This document shows, piece by piece, positions 33,245-44,780 of a stretch of 64,000 nucleotides of DNA. Origin of the DNA: Bipolaris cookei (Eukaryota; Ascomycota; Dothideomycetes; Pleosporales; Pleosporaceae); NCBI GenBank assembly GCA_002286855.1, contig NRSV01000010.1, forward strand, positions 1-64,000. The letters are read 5' to 3'. Both the position numbers and the translations under genes were made by a program. Below the pieces are notes generated by a model. The model was not told the DNA's origin, searched no databases, and saw only the letters and a program-made list of their open reading frames with translations. Position 1 is the first letter of the stretch; each line of letters opens with the position of its first letter.

Positions 33245-33804
33245 CATGCTAGAGAAGGCCGTGAGGTGTTTGGGGCGACATGGGGCGCTTTGATTTTTTA
33301 GGATAGTGTTAGTACTACATTGGGGTTGTTTTTTTAACCGGTTTGGTGGAATTTTGTATTGCATTCGCGGTTTTGAAGTGTTAATATCGTACATGATACT
33401 TTATTGTTCGCTGTGTTCTTCATTGCTTTCAATGATCCGAAATGACCAAAGTTTTTCAAAACAGGAAACAGCAATGAAAATGTATAATGCTTGGTAGATG
33501 GACTATTGTAGTACTGTGAGCTTGAAGTTGAGTCCGCTCCTGCTCGATTTGGTAGATGACACACTCACTTACAACACCATCACCCTGCCCCTCTCTTCAA
33601 CTCCTGGACTCATATCCAATTCATCACCGTCCTCAACCCCTTTCTCTTTGAAACAACCAGAACAAATTTGTCTTTCTTGTCTCAGCCTCTACTTCCCTCC
33701 ACGAGCAAATCTACTCAACGACTCCGAGGATGTATTCGAGAAACCTCCACCAGTCCCACCTCCTGTATAAGCAAAATTCCGACCGCACTTCTACTTACGC
33801 AAAC
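33245..33804. other. Intergenic stretch
   Basis: 3' flank of the C2H2 gene and leader of the next frame. A Ser/Pro-rich 90-codon frame (33498-33770) is not supported by any motif. Confidence 0.35.
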
Positions 33805-34319
33805 ATGTACAATGCACTGAATGCAAGGAAGCAGATGAAACAGGATTTGGAAAGCAAGAGAGAAAAGCTCAGTACAGCAGTCTACGAGATGCACTCTGCT
33901 GCGGCCGAGGCAGCAGCAAGGGTGATGGCTGGCATAGCTGCGAAGTGGGAGTCAATTCTCACCAAAGAAACTGCCAAGCGTACGCCCGAAGATGCACTTG
34001 GCATTCTTGAAAAAAGAAAAGGACAGTCTGAAGAGGTCTTGGCAGACTGCTCATTACTACAAGTTTGGCCACAGCGTGCAGATCCAGAATAGGGCCAATG
34101 CAATCAGCCAAAGCCTCGCCATCATTGCAAAAAACGTCATCTCGCAGACCTTTGACGAAAAAATCTTTGCAAAAACACCGGACTTGGTTGTCGCGGAGCA
34201 GCGATGTCTACTGCTCCAAGCAGATCTTGACATTGCACAGCAAGCAGCAACCGACAATGCCAGGGGTGTGCGCCATTCGGTGGTAGGTTACGTTATCTTA
34301 AAAAATATATTTCCCTTGA
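33805..34319 (+). pseudogene. Unknown helical protein, frameshifted
   Basis: The first part (33805 to about 34000) encodes an Ala/Lys/Glu-rich helix from MYNALNARKQMKQDL onward. The frame then stops at 34092, but a shift by one base near 34000, around an A-rich run, continues as protein-like sequence (KKEKDSLKRSWQTAHYY, then RANAISQSLAIIAKN). The whole thing looks like a coiled-coil or helical-bundle protein of about 170 residues. The shift could be a real mutation or a sequencing slip in the homopolymer. A donor (GTAGGT) near 34283 may lead to further exons, which I could not follow. No family is recognised. Confidence 0.35.
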
Positions 34320-34699
34320 CGTGGTAAGCTCATGCGAAGCACGGGCAATCTTTCAGATTTTCCACCAGAACCATTGGGCCCGAGTATGTATTGCTATTGT
34401 TACTGTTGGGACATATATCGGGGTCGAACTGACGATCTCGGTGTTACCTCAAGAGTTCAGTGCTGACGACTCTTGGCATAGGCCAGCGCACATAACGCAC
34501 GGGCACATGTAGCTTAGCATATGCTCAACACTGCAGCTATGTATATAGGATTCAGTCTTCTTCTTCCCGTTTTATGCAACTGCAGCTGTTTGACTCAATT
34601 AAGGCCTTTGCCGTACCAAAAGCTATACAATCAGTTGTTTTTTGGTGTTGATCTTTACCAGAGCTCCGTTCTTACTGGAGCCTCCGGGCGATATTTTAC

Positions 34700-35962
34700 T
34701 TATATAAGTCTCTTAGGTATCTCATTGATCCATGATTGAATATCGCTCTGTATAATCTGGTTCCATTCGTACTGGAACGCAGCTTTGAGCGCGGGTATGG
34801 TGGCGAGTTTATCCAGATAGCGTTTGACTCGTTCTTTGATAATATTTCAAATACCTTCTATCGCACTTAAGTCGGCAGGAATTGGCTGGGTGAGGTAGCG
34901 TTTTGATACAGTGGCGATCTCGATATACTGTCATTAACGAGTCTGGACTGCGGATACCATGGCTAGGATCATTATCCTCTATAATGAACTAGTTATATCG
35001 GTTATTTGGATGAATGTGGGCGCGGATAGAATCGCTTCTGGCGAGGGGCTGGTGATAGGCATCCCAGTACTCTGGAAGGATCTTTTCGTTGTAGTAGACA
35101 GCTCTCATAGAGTTGCCCAGGCGCACGACAGTTATTGGAGTTTTTGGCTTTCTGGCATCCCACACGCGCAACCCATCGGAGAAGCTATCATCAGATCCAT
35201 CCTTCCGACACCTCGGTTTTGGTGGAGCCTCGGAGGCCTCGCGGGCTCAATGTCATCGTATTCATCGTTACAAAATATGAGCTGTTCTGCCTTTTGATAT
35301 TAGTTCACCCAGGCAGCAAAATGGACGCTGGTGGGCAGTTTTTTCGATCGCATCACGACTTTTCTGGGTGCATTGCGCTTTCCATCAGCTCGCAAAATCC
35401 ATGGGTCGGGAAGCTCTGAGAATCTCATATGGGCTTTGTCAGTAAATACAACACCATCCCAGAAGCCCTCTATGGGCTGGATATAATAGATAGAGGTGTA
35501 CCAGAAACGCTGATCAGCTAGGGTTGTGGTGATACTCGAATGAAAAGCAGCTCGGCGCATTGCAGCATCAATTCTGGTGGTGAGAGCCCGTCGAGCAGTC
35601 TCTCGGGATGCATCAATACTATCGTGGGCTATCTGGTGTTCGAGCTTTCTCGTTCAAATAGTCTGTGGAGCATTCAGCATCTTCTGTAGAGCCTCATCTG
35701 AAACCTTCCGTGGCCGGCCAGAGCCAATCCCTCCATGCTCTTTTTTGTATTCGTGGAGTTTTGAGCAGCGATCAGCTAGTTTTACGTATTGACTGCGCTG
35801 CCGGAGGAGTCGAAAGGCAGTGACTTTTGGGATGTTGAACTCGCGGTAAATATCTTTCTTGGTCCTTTCACCGCGCCGATCAATAGCTTCAAAGAATTGA
35901 GCACGCGTTGGAGTATCAAGATACAACTTGGGGGATCACTTCTCTGCAGGTGGAGGAGTCAT
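34700..35962 (-). mobile_element. Degraded Tc1/mariner-like transposase
   Basis: Reading leftward from an ATG at 35962: an N-terminal helix-turn-helix region (YREFNIPKVTAFRLLRQRSQ) and a GRPRK basic hinge, then catalytic-domain pieces such as FWDGVVFTDKAHMRF, FIIEDNDPSH and DLSAIEGI followed by NIIKERVKRYLDK. The Asp of VVFTD and the DNDPSH motif are typical of Tc1-type DDE/D transposases. At least five stops interrupt the frame (e.g. a TGA replacing the Trp of EGIW), and there are shifts, so it is inactive. Terminal repeats were not found. On its upstream side lies a fragment of a different transposase. Confidence 0.75.
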
Positions 35963-36086
35963 TTTCACAAAAAACCATTCAAAAGTGTTATGTTTTAGTT
36001 GAGATACACAGCTACAAAGTTGGAGCTATCGAGGTTGCGTCACATTTGGTGTTGTGACCCGAGCATCGCCAGCACGGACCGGGACT

Positions 36087-36182
36087 CATTTTTTGATGAG
36101 GGGGTGCGAGCGTTCTATGGTTAACCTTAAATCTTTCAGCAATCTTAGTGTATACAAGTTTTTCTCCAGGTTCTAGAGCAGC
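36087..36182 (-). pseudogene. psq-type HTH fragment of another transposase, right part
   Basis: The minus strand reads AALEPGEKLVYTKIAERF, then KVNHRTLA, a pipsqueak-type HTH as found at the N-terminus of pogo-like transposases. It stops abruptly at the left TIR of the element inserted at 36185. The preceding residues of the same domain are found on the far side of that element, at 38107 and beyond. Confidence 0.6.
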
Positions 36183-36184
36183 TA

Positions 36185-36239
36185 CTCGCCCCACGGAGCC
36201 TAGTTCTGCCAAACTAGGCCCTACCCAGCTCCACGTCAA
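36185..36239 (+). repeat. Left TIR of the pogo-like element
   Basis: 55-bp terminal inverted repeat, matched by 38050-38104 in inverse orientation. Confidence 0.85.
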
Positions 36240-36295
36240 TTTTGCTACCCCCCCCCCACCACCACCACTTTGACTCAATTTTTCTCCACAAGAAC

Positions 36296-37959
36296 ATGTC
36301 GCAACGCTTTGGGACTTACGCGCAAATTGAAGAGCGTATTGGAATTGCTATTCCCGAGTTAGATAGTGGTATCCACGCAAATATACGCGCAGCAGCAGAC
36401 TATAATCATGTGCCCTACAAAAGCGCATCTCAGGCCGCGCATCAAAAATAGAGCACGCTGCACCGAATCGAAGGCTCAATCAATAACAAGAGGATGCCCT
36501 AAAGGCCTATATTACTTACTGCGATGCGTTATACATGCCTCCTCTCATGCAGCAGCTGATTTCTGCCGCGCAGCGGATCCTTGATCTCGAGCACCCAGAT
36601 GGCAAGGCACCACCCATAGGCAAAAACTGGATCTCATGATGGCTGACGCACAACCCAGACTGCCGCCGCAAGAAGAAGAAAAAGCAGGAAATAAAACGCC
36701 TAGCAGCTAATACAGTAGAGGTCTACGAGAGGCACTTTGCCGCTCTAAAGCGCGCAATTGATGAGTACGCTATACAGCCTGGAGACCTATATAATATGGA
36801 CGAGACAGGTATCCGTATAGGCGTTGGAAGCCAGCAGTACGTTATAACAATGGCTAGCGACGATGAACCTGTACAGTCACCGTCTGATACAAATTGCGAG
36901 TCTGTTACAGTCGTCGAGACTGTCGCTGCTGACGGCTCAGTTCTGGCACCATTCATTGTTCTCAAAGGCAAAGCGCACCTCTCAAAATGGTACACCAATA
37001 CAAAGTTGCCTAACGACTACATGGTGGCTGTCTCAGAGACAGCGTACAATAACGATGAGCTCTCTTTTGAGTGGATTCGACACTTTGACGCCTGTAGTCG
37101 TCGCCGTCAAACAGGCACCTGGAGGCTGTTGATTTTTGATGGATTTGGATCCCATGACACAAAGGAGCTGATCGATTTTTGTGACGACAACAATATAGTA
37201 CTTTTCTCGCTCCCCTCCCATACCTCTCACAACCTACAGCCTCTTGACGTTGATGTCTTTCAAGCATACAAAAAGCACTACAGAGGCGTCGTTGAGGGAG
37301 CTGCTCGCGAGGGCTGCACCGATTTCAACAAGCTCGAGTTTCTACACGCAATTGATGGGGTTAGAAGACATACATTTAAATCTAGTACTATTCAAAAAGC
37401 TTTTGAATTAGCAGGCGTCTGGCCATGGAATCCTGAGAGAGTATTATATAAGCTCGCGCGCCCACAGAGGGTGTCAACGCCTGAGGAGATGAGCTATCTC
37501 TTTCAAGCCTCCGAGACGCCTACGCCTACAACTCCTCGCTCCTTTGTTGCGTACCCTCGTAAAACGCAAGAGCTCTGTAACTATGCTGAGCCTGTACTAA
37601 GTAATCGGGCTGCGCGACTTGCTAGGGCGTTAGTTATACTAGGTTTAAACTACGATCTCGCGACTCGTGAGCTTGCCAAGACTACAGCTGCTGCCCGCGA
37701 GAGGGCTCAGCGCCAGGACAACTCGCGGTTAACGATTCAGAAAGGAGGTGTAGTTACAGCAAGAGGTGCGTGAGAGGTCGTATCTCAAAAAGCTAAAATC
37801 GCTGAGCAAAAAGCTGTACGTAAAGCTGTAAGGGAGACGAGACGGCGCCTCCAAGATGCTACCCAGCAGCCAACACTTGCATCTGCAGAGGCCTCAACAC
37901 CAAGTCAACAGGCACCAGTAATGCGTTTTATACACTGGAAGATACCTCCTAATCAGTAG
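36296..37959 (+). pseudogene. pogo/Fot1-like DDE1 transposase, several stops
   Basis: The start region (MSQRFGTYAQIEERIG) is followed by stops and frame changes up to about 36640; from 36641 a long frame begins with the KKKKKQEIKR stretch and carries the DDE_1 catalytic core: NMDETGIRIG, LIFDGFGSHD and QPLDVDVF supply the three Asp. TGA codons at about 36640 and at 37771-37773 replace likely Arg codons (CGA to TGA, RIP-like). After the second, the frame continues to a natural-looking end at 37959. It lies between the 55-bp TIRs and was clearly the transposase of this element. Not functional as it stands. Confidence 0.85.
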
Positions 37960-38049
37960 CTATAACAAATATATAATATTTTACGTGTTTGCGCGGTCAA
38001 TTTACGATACAAATCGTGTGGGTTAATGGAATTGACGTTGGGCTGATGG

Positions 38050-38104
38050 TTGACGTTGGGCTGGGTAGAGCCTAGTTCGGCAGAACTAGGCTCCGTGGGG
38101 CGAG
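38050..38104 (-). repeat. Right TIR of the pogo-like element
   Basis: 55-bp terminal inverted repeat, partner of 36185-36239, directly preceded by two copies of a TTGACGTTGGGCTG-like motif. Confidence 0.85.
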
Positions 38105-38106
38105 TA

Positions 38107-38356
38107 TAGCTTAAAGCGCAGCTTCGATAGGCTCTATTTGGGCTGGTTGCGGTATAGTAGCGTTGGTGGTGTTGGTGATGGTGGGTGGGGTAGAGCGGGC
38201 GTTTCGCAGTCCGGCACGGTAGTGCAGATCTAATAGCTTATTGTGAAATGAGTAAATGAACCACACCATGGCAATACTCGACGTGGCGAAATTTTGCGCT
38301 ACAGTGCGATTATGCAAGGGCGACAAGATAAGTTTCATATACCTGTCATTAGTCAC
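38107..38356 (-). pseudogene. N-terminal part of the transposase split by the pogo-like element
   Basis: On the minus strand the frame ends ITNTTNATIPQPAQIEPIEAAL directly at the insertion point. Residues of this kind precede psq HTH domains, and the domain itself continues at 36182 on the other side of the element. The start codon is not clear. Confidence 0.45.
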
Positions 38357-39761
38357 GATTAGATCTGTAGATCAGTCCCAAATTCCTTCCCCAATAGCCA
38401 ATCTTTTTCTTAGCAAAACTTATTGACGTAAGACCCTTATTCGGCTATCTGGATGCAGCTAAGGGAACTTCTTCGGCACTACCTCCTTGATCGCGCGCCA
38501 AGCGGAGCTTTGACAAGTCGCTTGCGCAGGCGGTGGTGGTTGTGCCATTCTTGGATTGCGCTCGTTCGAGACCGCCACATCAGCAGCCACCCAGGATAGA
38601 TAAATTGCAGCGAGTCATTCCCACGTAGGTTCATTGTGCCGCCATAGCCGTTGTCCGATCGTTACTGGAACGAGAAAAAATTGCATGATGCTGGGCAATT
38701 TATTGCTCGGGCATTCCGGGGAAGAGTTTGGTTGGAAGTATCGATTAGTTTGAGAACACGTGTTCCACTGGCTCTGGCGAGACATCACGCAATTTGTCTT
38801 CTATTTGACCGACGGGGAACATACGTCACTCTGCTGACGTCCCTTTAGCGTCTTGAGCTTAAATGAAGGTGCGGAAAGGGAGAGACAGACGTGTGGGAAA
38901 TCCATGATTTCCTGGGTTCAGGGTAGTAGTAGCTCGTCCTATCTTTGAAGCGTGGATCAGGTTCCCCGAAGCACCACCGACCCGTTCGTCAGATGATTGC
39001 CAGATAACTCCAGTTCTTCCATCCCTGTCGCGACGTGGCCTACTAATTCCGATCCCCCACTTCGCATCGCAAACCCACAAGATCTTCCTCGGGAAAGCTC
39101 AAGACCAACTGTTCGGTAAGCGAGCCTCGGTAATCAGTCATGTTACGCCTGAGGGAAGAACCGAAGCCCTATACTTGCAGCTCGAAACAGAACAGGCTGA
39201 TACTATCGCGTTCGAGACGATGGAAGGGGGGCCAGATAATGCGCATCAATGTTCAAAAAACACAGTGCACATCGCCACAAGACGGAGTATAGAGTATTTT
39301 GGGGCTCGAATACGAAGGCCGTCTGCGAGGTGGAGTTGAAAACCAGGTCGAGGGTTCCTGAATAAGGTATATGGTTCATGCTCTTTCTATTCATTCACTA
39401 GTTCTGCGTATGTTCGGCGCTCTCAGGGTTGGCTGAGTTCATTCTAAACATTATGATTCATGACAAGTCCTCCGATAGCCATCGCTTCCAGTTCAAACAG
39501 GACGTGGCGGGTGAGGATAAGGGCATCTTGAGCGATTCGGATTCTGTTGCAACTATGTTTCAGTGTGGAAAGCAGAAGCTTTGAGACGCTGATGATCTTG
39601 TGAATATAGCAGCGGGCACAGATATGTTGCTGATGTTGAATATGGCGGAACGTGCTCGGATAAGCAGAAGTAGAACGCCAGACTTCGTGTTATCATGTGA
39701 TGCAGTTGAAGCAAACTGTCTGATTTCTGCCCTCTGTGTATACCCAACTCTTGATCTTGGT
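38357..39761. other. Gene-free stretch
   Basis: Short frames only on both strands; no motif, repeat or RNA gene recognised. The right edge is the 3' flank of the receptor gene. Confidence 0.4.
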
Positions 39762-41390
39762 TCAGGAAGGTCCGCTGCGAGTCGAAATTCTCTCAATGCC
39801 GTTTTCTGTGCGTATGAATTCTTCAGAATATGAACGGTCGGAAATGCATCCAATGGAAGCGATTGCCGACAAATCTGATTTTTCGCCATTGCCAGAATGA
39901 GAGAAATCGTTGTCACATTTAGTCTGAGCCTTGGGTACAGGAAGCAAATCTACGGTGCTCAGTTCGATATCATCGTCTTTGTGATCGCCAATCGACATCC
40001 AGCTCCGGCCGAGTGGCCTATACCATTCTTGCTGTGATGGCGGTTGATGTGAAGGGGGCGGTGCTTGCAACTGAGGATCGGTGCTAGTTGACTTGCTCGA
40101 TTTGTCTGTTGAGTTTGCGACGCGGGAAAGGAATCCCTTGAAGCAGTCTGGTAAGACTCGTGTAACCAGTAGTCGAATAGCCGGAAGGGATACGCAAATA
40201 CAGCCTGCTGCAAGCTCTAGTTCGGTCCAAGCAACAAGTGGAGCGTAGTCCCAGGTAGGGTCAAAAGAGATGTTGTAACGGGTCAAAGTGTGCATCCGAA
40301 TCATAGTTGCGATACAGCCGAAGGTGCCAGTGGCAAACATGAAACCAACAGCGTACTTGCGCCAACGGTTGACGCGCAGGTTCCGGATATATATCAGAGG
40401 AAGAGCCAGAAGGATAAGGTCCTGTACGATGGCACTGGCTGAGTTTGCATAAGACACGTTCATGGGGCTTATGCACTTTCCCTTAATATCTCTGTTCCAG
40501 AAAGATTCGATAGGGGAGCAAAGAAAGACCGACAGGAAGAATATGATGATGGTGCTGATACTGATGAATACCATGGTGATGTAGGCGAGTAATCGAAACC
40601 GCGGTTCCATAAAGATGTTCAGGTAGGATAGCAGTAGAGCAACCTTGATAAGACCAAGGACGACACCATAGACTGCTGCAGCTATGTAGACTGGTAAAAG
40701 TCAGTCAAATGAAAATAGGAAATCGAAGAATAGGCTGAACATACACAATTTGAGAATGGGCATCAAAGCACCATCCTCCAGATTCCAAAGATGGTTACCG
40801 AACCCACGTACGATCACTAAGTCTAGTCAGCATAACTAAGATACAACAGTAATACTGTCTTCCGCGTACTCGCCATAGCACACGCCACTGGCACTTGACC
40901 CAGCAGCCATGTACCAACGACAATATAGTCATCCAACGCCACCCGTTTTGATATTATCCTGCCAGCAGTTCTGCCGACCACGCATGTAAAACACATCACA
41001 TACACGATGATGGTGAGGTTCAAAAGCTGTCGACGTTTCGAATCATTGGAGAGGTTGCATACGTCGGCCTGCACTCTAGCGATTTCCAAGCTGTCTTGCA
41101 TCGTGCAGTTCGCAACCATGCAGCTCCCCACACGCGTCGTGAGATCCTTGTCGCCACAAATGCAGTTGGTGTCTCTAAGAGTACAATGGCTCATAGAAAT
41201 TGTCGATATCATGCAAATGAGCTGTCAAACTGTCAGCATGCACAGAGAGATTCAAAGTTTTACAAACCCCGCATTCTGGAATATCGTCGATACCCAATTT
41301 CCTAGAGTCCAGGTCCGATCGTGCGACGCGAGCATGGCCAATCTTGAGCAGGGCACATACGACAACGACGAGGATGGGACGAAAATGCAT
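39762..41390 (-). CDS. PTH11-type receptor: CFEM domain plus seven membrane segments
   Basis: Four exons read leftward: 41390-41268, 41221-40870, 40822-40745, 40690-39762; introns 46, 47 and 54 bp; 493 aa. Residues 1-19 form a signal peptide (MHFRPILVVVVCALLK). A CFEM domain with all eight cysteines follows (about residues 39-100: PECGLIC, SHC, TNCICGDKD, GSC, ANC, DVC). Next come seven membrane segments of the fungal rhodopsin-like family, with LPLIYIRNLRVNRWRKYAVG as the conserved loop near segment 5. The cytoplasmic tail is about 130 residues, Ser/Pro-rich. This combination is that of PTH11-class GPCRs, plasma-membrane sensors implicated in surface and host recognition in plant pathogens. 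Intact although both sides are rich in transposon remnants. Confidence 0.88.
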
Positions 41391-43270
41391 AGGTGCGAAG
41401 TCTGCGCTCAAAGGAAGAGACCAGACATTGGGGTTGGCGTCTCGAAAAGGATTTACGAGGTAGTATATTCAAGCCCGGTCGTTGTGAGTCGTGTTAGCGG
41501 AAAATGACAAGGCGGCTTATAACACGAGCAAAGAATCAATAGTTCTTCCAGAAGCATTTGCTTTGGCGACGGCAACCAATTAGATGATATGGTCAAATGA
41601 CCGTTGCGCAACAACGCCGTTGCATGTACGTTGTCAAGGCCCCTGACATGATGCTATAGCTAGCGAAGACATGTCAATGCTATTTGAATAGACGCCCACC
41701 GGGTACCCCGTTCCCAGGCGTACCCTTTCCGAGCCTAGTCTTTTGGGGACTGCAAGGAGAAAGCTTGTACGCTTGTGTTAGCTCCGTGTCGCGCAGCCGA
41801 TCCTAACTATAAACGCAACAACTAATCTGCCTGCCGCTTTTAGTGCCAAGCCGGGATACCTCGCTGACCCAAGCCATTGGCCCATATCTGATATCAAGTC
41901 TGTGGTTTCATAAGCGACGAGACGCTGGGATGTTTTCGTCGCCATCTGATGCTCCAAACGTGACGAGCTAACAGGGCTAATGTGGCCGCAATACGAAGAT
42001 CTTGGAAGAGATAGGTAATCATGACTAGATGGCAAGCCTATCATTACAGATTTTAGCAGCACGTTGGTGCGCTTACGAAATCTTGGGGCTGTACAAATAA
42101 AATTTGCAGTACGGTGACCTCAAAGATACAGATATATCTGCGTAGCATGCACCCTTACGGATTTTGATCGTCTGCTGGCACCAGGTCAGACTCTATCATG
42201 TCGTATCGTGTCCCAAACCGAGGAAAAGAGTACCGGATCTTGTCGGAGAATTTGGATGTTTCGGAGCATATGTACGTGCCGGAGCGTATTAAGATGCTAT
42301 CGCGCACTGAGTCGACAAAGACAACATGTCTTTATCTCGTGCTGCCGTGTCATAGTAAATATGGAGCAAAACAGCTAGGAAAATTAACGCATGCTCCGCC
42401 GTTTCGGGCGAAGACTGCCGGATCCCCGTGCTTCGGCTCGTGGCGGAAGGCTATGTAGTATAGGCTATTGTTAGCAAAGACCTTGCAAAGTTGGTAGACA
42501 CGAACTCAATGGCTTTCGATTGTGTTATGGCTTGAAATGCATACCTCACCACTGCTCTCGGATGATTGGAGCATAGTCGAGAGATGGTGGCTGGCGTCAT
42601 GGGACAAAGCCGAGCATGTGTCAGTCACGTGACAATCACGTGCAACTGAGTTAGAGTAGGTCCGGATGATCAAGTGCAACTGATCCGAGGTAAGACGTTT
42701 TTGTCCATCATCAAAACTCAATAACCTTTTGCATCATGCGTGAAACCACCCAATGACTTCAGCATCCCACGCGTTTTCCTAGTCAGAAAATTCTTCCCAG
42801 TTAATATCATACTGAACGTCCGATCAAATTCCTTATACGGTCACTCGCCCCATAATGATAGGTATTGCTAACCTATTCCTCCTCTGCGTTGCAGCGATTA
42901 TGAAGCAACAAGCTGCCTAGAATCACAGTGTACATTCGGGGTTATACTGCCGGCTGCGAGTCGGCCCTAAATAAATATACGCACAGCGCTTTACTGTACT
43001 ATTGGATCTTGGCAAATATCCGTCACTCCAGTCACTAGAGCAGCTGTTCTTGGCGAATGCAGTTGCTACCTGAAAACGATAAGGTACTTTGTCTATTTCT
43101 TTTGAATAGGATACTAAATGTATCAAACCCCACGTTTTCATGACACGATGCTGGTAGAACCGGGGCCCTAGATTCGAGTTTTGATATTATTAATAATTGA
43201 TTTCGCGACATGTATGATATAAATTACAACCTATAGTATCACAGCGGATAACGCAATGCAGAAAGATTAA
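41391..43270. other. Gene-free stretch
   Basis: Promoter side of the receptor gene, then short frames only. An 86-codon frame at 42198 shows no motif. Nothing else recognised. Confidence 0.4.
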
Positions 43271-44780
43271 CAGAGGTGCCTTTCAAAAGTCCTTGCCTGA
43301 CTTGGTGAGCAGGGGTTTTAATGCTATTCTTAATCTGGACAATCATCCGGCAATCCCTGCTCTTACTTCCTAAACCGCCTACCCTCCTTATACTCGTTGC
43401 CGCCTTTAAGCTTGATAATCTATTCAATGTGATCTAGGATTCTCTCAATCTAGGCCTGAATCTGCTTTTAAGGCACATCTCTCCAGCACTGCTCCTACCC
43501 TCGAGCTCCCTCCGCCCTACTCTTTGGCGCTCCTTTCTTCGTTGTAGCTCTTTTCATCCATGGCCAGCAAGGCTGAATAGGGTTAAGATTAGGAAAGTTG
43601 CCATACCAGAATAGCTTCTCAAGACTATAGTGGCTGTATATGTAGTGTTGAGCGTGATGGTCGTGAGCAGGCGCCTTATCTTCTTGTATAACTGTCTTAG
43701 GCCGTTCAGCTATACACTTCTTTGTAAAAGGGAATAGCTTTGGAATTAAGATAGTCGTTTAATATCTATACCAATCGATGCCTAAGTCGCTGCTTCTACT
43801 AAGCTTTCCAATCTTCTTATTCCACCTCTATTGAGGTTGCCGGCCAGACTTATTGCGTAAGTCAAGGCGGCACATGCTATTTTCGAGCTCCCATTCCTCC
43901 TTTAAGATAGGCTCATGCTCTTTGTTGAGCTCTTCAATTTGACGATCAGCAGTCTCTTTCTCTTGTTTTGTTTCAGGTAACCAGCAGTGACAAGGCTTTT
44001 CTTATCGTACGAGAAGCAGCCCCAGAACATGAACTCAGAGTAGCCTTTCTATCGCTCGCAAATGCAGCTGCGTACAAAGGCTTCATCTGCTTTTCTCAAA
44101 CTTGATACCCCCCACGCCTATGGCTAAGAACAACAAATGTGTCATCTGACCAGATCACTTTCTTCCAATCTTCTAGCGTCCAGTCCTTATGATCGTAGTA
44201 CCACATAGCGTTCCTCCATCATCTTCTTCGTCAGTCCAGGCTTCCTCGTTGGCTTGGTCTTCTTGAAGCCTGCTCTCTTGTGTACCCGCTGTACTGTTGA
44301 TGCTGAGATGTCGAACCCTTCCAGGCTGAGGGTATTAGCTATGTCAGCACATGACTTCTCTCGCCCATATCAATCAGTGCGTACGGTATCAACCACCTTT
44401 CGTGAGACTGCAGCTTGCTTAGATGGCCGGCCAGATCGAGGGACATCCTCAAGGTGTCTATCTAGAAGCTTCATTGGCCGCTCGAATGGTTCAAAGCCCC
44501 GTTCAATTGCTCGAACGTAAATGGAGTTCACCGTCCGCGTCGGGATCCCAGAGATAGCAGAAACCTCTTTGCTTGATTTTCCAGTAGCTTTAAGACAAAC
44601 AACTATAGCACGGGTCGAGCTCTCGTAGGGAGCCATAGTATCAAGAGTCTAGAATATTGCAGAGATACTATATAAGGTCAAAAGCAAGAGCCACGTTAGC
44701 CCGGAGATATTTCCTAATTTGGTTGATACTACAAACCCCTGCTCGTCAGGCCAGGCAAGGACTTTTGAAAGGCACTTTTG
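43271..44780 (-). mobile_element. Degraded Tc1/mariner-like element with about 45-bp TIRs
   Basis: Ends: GTGCCTTTCAAAAGTCCTTG from 43277 on the left and its inverse, CAAGGACTTTTGAAAGGCAC, ending at 44775; similarity extends about 45 bp inwards to AGCAGGGGTTT. The minus-strand frame begins MAPYESSTRAIVVCLKATGK (44636), with a helix-turn-helix (SAISGIPTRTVNSIYVRA), the hinge GRPSK, and a second HTH half (ADIANTLSLEGFDISASTVQ). Downstream the catalytic domain is recognisable only in fragments because of many stops, most of them TAA/TAG/TGA in place of Gln, Trp or Arg codons. Clearly inactive and strongly mutated. Confidence 0.8.

Larger units (their letters stand above)
36185..38104 (+). mobile_element. 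Complete pogo/Fot1-like DNA transposon with 55-bp TIRs
   Basis: 1920 bp bounded by inverted repeats 36185-36239 and 38050-38104 (55 bp, about four mismatches; outer end CTCGCCCCACGGAGCC). TA stands at both outer sides (36183-36184 and 38105-38106), the expected target duplication. Each TIR contains a smaller palindrome around GCCTAGTT...AACTAGGC. The element encodes one degraded DDE1 transposase on the plus strand and splits an older psq-HTH transposase. Confidence 0.85.

Noticed and set aside
34400..34495. tRNA-like stretch on the minus strand (GTTCGACC box, CTCTTGAG loop)
   Set aside because: The T-arm and acceptor stems do not pair properly and the anticodon arm is irregular. At best a decayed tRNA-derived piece.
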